Assembly: GCF_905163445.1 (NCBI RefSeq)
Contig: NC_053183.1
Coordinates: forward strand, 10,974,001-11,038,000
Source of the DNA: Pararge aegeria
Taxonomy: Eukaryota > Arthropoda > Insecta > Lepidoptera > Nymphalidae
Length of the DNA stretch: 64,000 nt
Direction of reading: 5' to 3'
Positions 51,101-60,100 of this stretch are shown in pieces. Each line of letters starts with the position of its first letter. The first letter of the stretch is position 1. Position numbers and translations under genes: made by a program. Below the pieces are notes generated by a model. That model saw only the letters and a list, made by a program, of their open reading frames with translations, was not told where the DNA came from and did no database searches.

Positions 51101-54100
51101 ATAAACAAGTATGTGAGTATTACTTACGCATATCTTGTCTTAATTATCATAAATGGTGCGGATACGGACATCAGCTAGTTATCTCAAGAGGATATGTTTG
51201 TTATTTTTTCTTCAGTAGTGACGTTATTTTATTTCCATGTAATTAAGTCAAACAGGCTTTATATTATTACGGTTTTAATCAAATTTTAAGGCTCTATGTT
51301 CTACTAGCTTATGAGACGTTGTTATTATGGGAATAAAAAGAGTTTGAATAATGGTGTGTTCAGAAATATTATAGTAATTACCCACAGAATATAGACCACA
51401 AACCTTAATTCATAACATAATAAATATGATTTTAAATCTTTGTAATTGTTTATGCAGAAGGTTAGGCGAATAGTTGCTTGAATGAATTCGATCACACTGG
51501 CCGGATAGCAGGAATCCCAACCTGTGTTACCTACGAGTAGGTACCACAGTCGAACTGAATATTACTGATTTATAATGAATCGTATTGATATTTATATTAG
51601 CTACATCATTCAAATAATTACAATCATCGCCCGTAACGATCTTTATTTCATCTACATTACGATTCATATTCCTGCCAAAAAAGAAATTGCTAGTCTCTCG
51701 GAGCTCTATGATGATATATAAATGGCGCAAAAAGATACTCCTAGGCCCAAAAACTATACGTCAATCCGTTTCATTCATTCATCCACACATTTAAATTATT
51801 AGTAAGAAACTAAGACTTGTTTTCAGGTGCATTATCGACCTGTCTCAGCTCGAGAAGGAAAAGACGCACGATCTATGGCAAGAGTTGGAATGCGGTTTCG
51901 GTTCAGTTCATCTGCTGATCACTCTTAGTGGATCGGAGAGGTGCATGGTCGCCGACAACGTGCTCACACTCACTGCAAATGGTACACATCATGAACCACC
52001 TACGGAAGAAAAGTTTGTGAGTATACAGCATTATAATTATCAATTGTCTATATCAGTCCACTGCTGGACTAAAAACCTCTTCCGACGGGAGGGTTTGCCC
52101 ATAATCATCACGCTGAGCATACGGGTTGCTGGTGTTGCACAGTAGATGGTAGTAGTAGCACAGAGCACGCTGATGCCCTTTCTCTGTCAAATATCCACAG
52201 TTAGAGGTGTCGGTCCGACATGGACCGGAGATCAGAGTATTGATAGTCAGAGTATCTACTCGACATCGTACCGGAGCACTAAAGCGCTTAGAGGCACGTC
52301 TTTCTCGGTCGGGTGGTAACCTCCTTAAGCCTCCCAATAGACCTATCTCCTTTATATACTTAAGTCTATTTATATTTGAGTTCTGTAATCCGATCTTTTA
52401 CAACTTTCCGTGGGTGCAATGTGGTTTGGAGTTTACTACAAACATGTAGTTGTACATTGTCAATCTCAATTAAGTGAATCTTTATTTCTTATGTGTTCCT
52501 ATGCTTAAAAACACATTGTTTCTCGCTAAGATTAAAGGTCAACATAAAAATATACCATGTGATTGAAGTATCTTAACTTAAGATCATACGTTAAGTTGAA
52601 ATGACGCACGTACCTACCTCCTCATAATAAATTAACAAGTTGTGATTGAAAAACAAAGTCATCTCTAGTGTTTACGTAGTCTTGAAACGTTCTTTTTATT
52701 ATTATTTATTTAAAATACAGACACAATATTGTCTACGTTTGGTTAAAATAACATCGACTCGGTTGGCCAAGGCTTAAATCTTTTCTAGCAACGACCACCC
52801 ATAAGGTCATAAGGTCATACTCGCGTATTTTTATTGAAATTTTTATTAAGTAGGTACATCATATGATAAACGGATGAATGGAATATTTTCAACAACCAGG
52901 TACTTTTAATTTTCAGTATAATTGCAAAAATCCAGCTTATCTTAGGTGAGAAGGTTTTTGCATGATTGATTGTCATGAAACATAAGACCGATCTATAGTT
53001 GTCCATTTTTGTAACATTGAACATATGTTATATTATGCGTGGAATCATGACGAATTCATATTCATCAAATTCATTTTGACTTGTGGCATTCGTAAAATGC
53101 TGACATTGCCTTTATCTAAATAAAGCTATATCTTTTCGAATTTTGGTACGTAACGAAATAACACACTAGTAATATCCAAGAGGACAGTCATAGTCATAGT
53201 CAAAAACTTATTTTCATCAAAATTTTCCAGCAATGGTACCGATTTGACAATTGGGGAGAAGTTGGCCAGTTAACCATCACTGTACATGGCGCTAAAGGGC
53301 TGACCGCGCTAAATATTAGTGGTAATGTCAACGCCTACTGCGTGCTAGAATTGGACAACTCAAGGATCCAAACCCATACTGTTCGAGGAAACTCGGAACA
53401 TAATTGGAATAAGAACTTCAACTTGTGAGTAATTCCAACTATTTAACAGCTAACCTTTTTTGATACTACACGTAAAAAAAACAAATATGCAGATACACGT
53501 ATTTTGAAGTTACACGATCTTTAATTCCGTTTGTCTTTATTTTTGTTGTACAAACTGCAACCTGTTTTTTATTTATTTGTATTTTTTATAATTGTCAAAA
53601 CTTGGTAAAATCTTTCACAATTATTAGGATCAAATAATTATATAGAGCTGGTACCCAGTTGTTTATTAAGTTATGTTTATGTGAAGTCCTTTGTGTGAAT
53701 ATAACAGCAGGTTAGGCATGATAATTACTTTGAATTATATTTCAGTTCTGTAAATGACATCACATCAGCGTTAGACATCACGTTATACGATGAATCAATA
53801 ATACAGTCAATGAAAGGCGAAACAATAGGAAAAGTTTCGATACCTTTGTTAAGGATAAAGAACAATGAAAAACGTTGGTATGCACTCAAAGACAGATCGA
53901 AAAAAAACAGTGCCAGAGGAAACTGTCCGAGGATACTTCTGGAAATGTCACTTGTTTGGAATCCGGTAAGGCTACTTTTAAAACAGTTTTTTTTAATGAC
54001 TTGTAATATGCAAATGCAGTTTGAGTAGTTACGTCTTTTTTGCAATTGACAGTCCTGTATCAAACTACCATCCAACTACACATTTCGTTTGATTTTTAAA

Positions 54101-57100
54101 CGTTAGGTTAAAACTGTTCCATCTAAACAGTTACTAAACCTAACTTAAAGTTTTCTCATGGATGATAAGTCTGCACTTGATAAAAATCATGCCTGATGGA
54201 AAGCATAATAATCATAGGTATAGTGAAAACTTTATCATAGGTAAATATGCATAAAGTTCTCTTTAAAGATATATTTTGTTTTTACAGGTTAAGGCGTCAA
54301 TGCGCGTATTAAGTCCGAAAGAAACAAAATACATTCAAAAGCCAGCTAAATTTGACATACCTCTTATTTATAGTAATTTAATATTTGTCAAAAACATATT
54401 CAAAGTTTTCCAAATTGGAAATGAACACTTGAAGTAAGTTGAAATTCATTATTCTATTGTTAGTAAGTCATACAACGTATTTATGAATATTTATATGTAC
54501 CGTTCTATATTTCACAAAGATTATTGAACTTACATAATAATTATTGTGTTAGATTAACAATGAAGCCAAGTAAATAGAATTAATCGTTTGGTTTTAAACA
54601 ATTTTAAAGTGAAATGGAGTATATTAAATCGACTAAATCGGAGTTTGGGTGATTTGGCAAATGGAAGCTGATTCATTTTAAATTTTGACAATTTATAATT
54701 CATTTATTTTCAATCTGAAGGTTACTAAAAATAAGCACTCTGACTTCGTTGAACTCTTTTTCAAATAAGACTTCTGAGGTCACTTTCTTCAAAAATATTT
54801 TGCGTTTCAAACTAAAATCAATAATTAAATTAAACTTGTTTTAAATAATGACATATTTAAAATATTTTAATAATCTCATTTCAATATTTTAATAATCACT
54901 GTTCAAACGTTTGTACTTTTGTAATCGAATAATCATAGTCAAGAACATAAATGGACTTCGTAATTATAGGTACGTTATGAAATAACGATGTTTATTTTAT
55001 AGGAACTCGTAAATTTTATTACTCGCAACGATTTATTTTACATTAATAGAGATAAAAGCGGATATCTAAGTAGAAAAAATTAATCATGATACAAAATACC
55101 TTACATTATTTTGAGTAATGTAATTTTTAGCAGTTCCTTTTTTGTGATTTTCAAATTGTATGTGTTTTGATTAGATTATCAATTTACGAGTGTTTTTTTA
55201 GGCGTGTTTTTGAATGGGAAAATCAAGAAAAATCAATCTGCGCATTACTCGGATGGCTGATATTTTGGTACTTCTTCAGAATGTGGATGACGCCTATTTT
55301 GTTAACCTTGCCTTTTGCCCACTACTGGCTTACACAAAGAAGTAAGTGCCCTTGCTTTCGGAAACTGTGAGTCATTCAAAATTATGTTTATATGACGGAA
55401 TATATAACGTTAAGTTATGAACCTTAATGCTATTTTAATAAGGAAGCTTGACACCGTGAAATTTTATTGGCAAAATTAAAAAACCTTAATTTAATTTCAG
55501 ACAATAATGTTCCCGTCCCGTTATACCAAATAGCTGACGAAGAATATCAAGAGGAAGAACCGGAAACTAAGGTAATATTATAACTACTTTACCTACAAAG
55601 ATAGAAAAAAAAAAAATATCCCAACAAGCGGAGATGGGCATAGATTTAAAGTCTGAAAAACAAATGTTTGTTTTAAAATTTACCGGAAATCCACTAAGGG
55701 TTACGTTTCCGGGGGTTTTATAAATATTATGTTACCTACTTCTTTCATAGCTTAGATCGTGGCGAAATTTTCTGTAGAGATCATATTTATCCAATTATAT
55801 ATTAGGGAGGATAGGATTCATTCTAGAGCAAAATAAATCGTTTGTTTTTTAATTTACAGAAAAAAACCTGGATAGAAATAAACAGCACGTACTTAAAGAT
55901 TCAATCGATTTACTTTTACATTCGTATTATGCTTATAAAACTATAGTTTTTATATACATTATGAGACATACGAAAAGACGTCTTATTATTTTAGGAATAA
56001 GTAATTTTTTTATCCGCTTATTTTGATTAAGCAAATCCTTGATATTTACTTACTTAATTATTTCCGTCATAGCCAAAACCTACCTAGCTAGTTATAAAAT
56101 AACTCAAACTTGAACTGAGTATACACATATGTTTCCATATTCACAATTTCTAAAGATCCAGTACCATTTAAAACAATAAACGGACATCTTCCTTCAATTC
56201 TATAAATACCATTTTATAAATACAAAATGTGCCAGTGAATGAATGAATAAAAAATGTGTTGCTTATAATTCTATATCTTTAATAAATCACAGTCCATATC
56301 ATATTAATTACCAGCTTAAACTATTTTATAAACCGGTTATAATTTTTTGCTGGCGCTTTTAAAAGGCACGGAAATATCGCAGATCATTCAACATGATGAC
56401 TTTTTTCTTCTTGACATATCGTAATGCAGGTACTTATGTTTAAAACAATAATTAAGGATGAAAGTTTTGTGAAGGCGAAAAAATTTTTTTCTGTCAGTTC
56501 ACCATCATCACCGTATTCTCTTTACTATTTTATTAAAATTGGAGGGTCAGCTTTGGCGGACGCCGCTGGCATATATGACTCTAAACGAGCCATCTAAATA
56601 CGCCCTATGCTCTTGTTCCGTTGGTTTCACCGGATGAGTCATAATTTGTCCATGTTCCATTATAATGAATTACGTAGGAGGAGGCAAATATTAATTTTAT
56701 GAGACCTGGGTCTGTGAATAATCTCAATTAAAAATTCATCTGTTTCAGGCGTCACTCATACAAATTGCAAATAACATATAAACATTTATATTCTATATCA
56801 ATTCAATAGAAATAAGAGCTTACAAGTTTGCGCAACGAAAATCTCTAATCAGGTGTTGGTGTGACATCGTACCGGAAAACAATATGGCGATATGGCTTCA
56901 CTGGTTTGGGTAGTTAGGAATCGTACGACTCACCCTCGCCTAGAATCGAACACAGAACCTGTCTTTCACAGCCGCTGTGGCTGAGAAATCTTCAAAAAAT
57001 TTAAGTAGTAATGAAGCGAAGACTAGTAAAGTTCTGCAAATAACAATGAGTATTTCCAAATACGCCTGATATTAAAATTAAGGTCAGCAGGTGTTATCAA

Positions 57101-60100
57101 AAGACACTTTTAAATCAATTATAATGCCGTTATGATTTATCATATACGAAAAAAGTACTAACCATTAGAGTTCTGTGAGGTTCCTTTTACATTTGTTCAT
57201 AATAAATAAAAATGTACTGAATGACCTCAGCCTAGCATTAGCCGAACATCGTGGGTACGACGAACTAGGTAATTAATGTGTTATTAAGACTTGATTATGC
57301 TTACTAAACAAATCCTAACATTGAATATTTCAAAGAAACAAATTTAGTTATTAATAAAATAACTGTTTAAACACAACTAACTTACTGGTTATTGCAGTTT
57401 AATAGACAAGAACAAAGATAAATTAAATTAACGTATACGGATTTGAATCATGTTTAAGGAATTTAGTGAACTTGCGGCGTAAATAATAAAGCAGAAGAGT
57501 TTGTTTTTTTTTGCGTTTGCGGTTAATCTCTGAAACTATGAGTTATATTTGCTTTTTTATTGCTTTTGGTAGCCCAATTAAAAGCCGAAGTATATTATTG
57601 TGTAGAATAGCGAATAAAGAAAAACCTAATAAGTGGTTCTAAGCGCATTAAGTCCTGGGGACTAGGTATATTTAGGCGTCCCCGTATGTTTAGGTTCATT
57701 AAAAATCTTTCAGGTACAATTTAGATAACAATGCGTATTGCTGAATGCCTGCTTTCCCAGGATAGACTACTGTCTATTGTATATTTCCATGCTATCGTTG
57801 TTCCCCAATCAATAAAGTTTTTTTTGGGAGATGTGTTCCATTAAATTAAGGTGAAGTTAGGTCTACAGATATTTTGAAGTTCTTATTTTGGAAATCTAGT
57901 GTAGTTTTTAAAAAGGACTTTTTCAATTAATTGTATCTCTAAAGACTACTGATTTGTTTTGGTGTAGCTCTTAGATTTCCTAAAACTCGCGTTCCAATTA
58001 AATACCCTTGACTATGGGAGATAAATTTAAAGATGTTATGATGATGTCAGTCTGAGACAATATACATTAAAATTTACTGTATGTTCACAAATATATATCT
58101 ACATTTAAAAGAAATGTGACTGCAGTAATTTGAACATTAGAGGCAAAAATACAAATTTTATAATAGACTACCAGTTTAAATATTGGAGATGTCTCTTAAA
58201 AACTTTAAAGTTTGGATTAAACGTAAGCTTATAGAAAAGTCCTATTATAGTATTAAGGACTACATCAACGAAAAAAGCTTGGGTGTAAATTATTACTCTA
58301 ACCGGGTTGCTTCTTAAAAAGTTTTAAATGACAATGTGAGATGGCGATAAAAAAAAACAACCGTGGTTCAGTCTGTTGTGAGCTTCGTCTTAGACCAGGG
58401 TGAGCTTGGAACCCTCGTAGCTTTAGTTTTAAGTTGAAAATTTAGTAATCGCCATCAACTTACTTCAATTTAATTTTTACATGTATTGTACCTATCAAAA
58501 GTGCCATCTATGTGCCTATTCGAGTAAAGAAATATTTGATTTTTAGTTTATAAAACTATTTTAAGAATTGGTCCTGGTCCTGGTCCTGCGATGTACTGCA
58601 TTACTGTATGCCACATTTATTTCTACCGGCGATTTAATACAATTTTAGAACACAAAAGTAGTCCCTCGCGGACTTTTTTGTAGGTAATAATGAGTAATTT
58701 AATTATGTAATACATACTTTTTATGTATCATCAATAGTTTTACTTTATTGCAATTTTCGTAAGGATCTCCAATTTATTTGAAAATATATTATAGCCTATG
58801 TTGCTTCGTAGTAGTTTACCTTTCTTTTGGCGAAGAAGTGGTAAAAATCAGTCCAGTACATTCGGATTTAAAAACAAACCAACAAAAAATCTTTCCTCTT
58901 TATAATTTTAGTACAGACTCATGTCTCGGCTTACATCGGAGATGACGCGAGTTAATGTATAAATTAATAATATAATTATTGTTTTTATTAAAGGACGACA
59001 AGACGATCAAAACACGGATCAGTGAACTACAAGATCTCACTTTAACAATCAAGAATGCTATCGACTATTTAGTTTCGCTTCTTGAAAGGATAAAGAAGTA
59101 AGTCGAAATCATTTTACCTTGAAACTTACTCTAAACACATACTTAATCGAAATCCAACAAAAATTTATTAATTCTAATGTTATGTTCTTTTAGTCTGAAT
59201 TTATTTTTTAAGATGTTAAATACTACTTGCTTTACCGGTGAAAGAGAACATCGCAAGGAAACCTGTATGCCTGCGAATTCTCCATAATGTTCTCCAAGAC
59301 GTGTGAAGTCTACGAATCCGTACTTGGCGAGCATGGTAGACTATGGCCTTAACATCTGCCTAGCCCGTCAATGATTACCATAAAAAAACTAATCACTTTG
59401 TTATTTGTTTATATTATAACAGGAGTTTCTTCCGAGTTTTTTTTTTCTTTTTTTGAATTTCCTACTGCGGTAACCTCCTTCCAAGTTCGCCTGCAGCTTT
59501 TTCTAAGAGTATATCAAAAACCCTAACGCAGTCTGCGCTTTTTGTTGATGCTTACAAATTTTGTTTCAGCTTGGTGAACTTCAGCGTTCCATACTTGAGC
59601 TACTTGGTTATCATAACTCTGATTGCCCTATCGATAGCTCTCTACCTTATACCAGTCAACTATTTATTTATGGCTCTTGGTAAGTAACTTAAGGATGGTT
59701 TTAATACCAGAATTTTTTAAATTTTTATATGAGTATTGTATTTTCTTAAATCCAACTTGAATTGAATGGTTGGAGATTTGGAAACTTTCAGGAAAACATC
59801 CTCAACTTCTCAAATCGATGAAATGAAAGTCTATTTGCTCTTATCTCTTACATCGTGAATTTTTATTTTGGAAAGTTATTTTAATTACGATATAAAATAA
59901 GATTTTAATAAAATATATATTAATTACTAATAATACTTAATAATAAAGAAAACAAATAAAAATAAAAGCAAACAGTCTTTATTTGCAACAAATAATGACT
60001 AAGTTTGTTTTGGCTCAAAATTTATCGACATATTTGCTCGTTTCGTTAGTCTTTATTCATTCAATATTTTGGTTCAAATTTTAACCCATAGATTTAAATG

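Larger units (their letters stand above)
55572..58993 (+). other. MCTP intron 10
   Basis: About 3.4 kb, no extra exon seen. Contains a SINE-like trace at about 56830-56985 and repeat pieces at 58295-58460 and 58655-58900. Confidence 0.5.

Noticed and set aside
52053..52449. Overlapping frames on both strands
   Set aside because: They lie in a dispersed repeat directly after MCTP exon 5; both strands open is typical of such elements.
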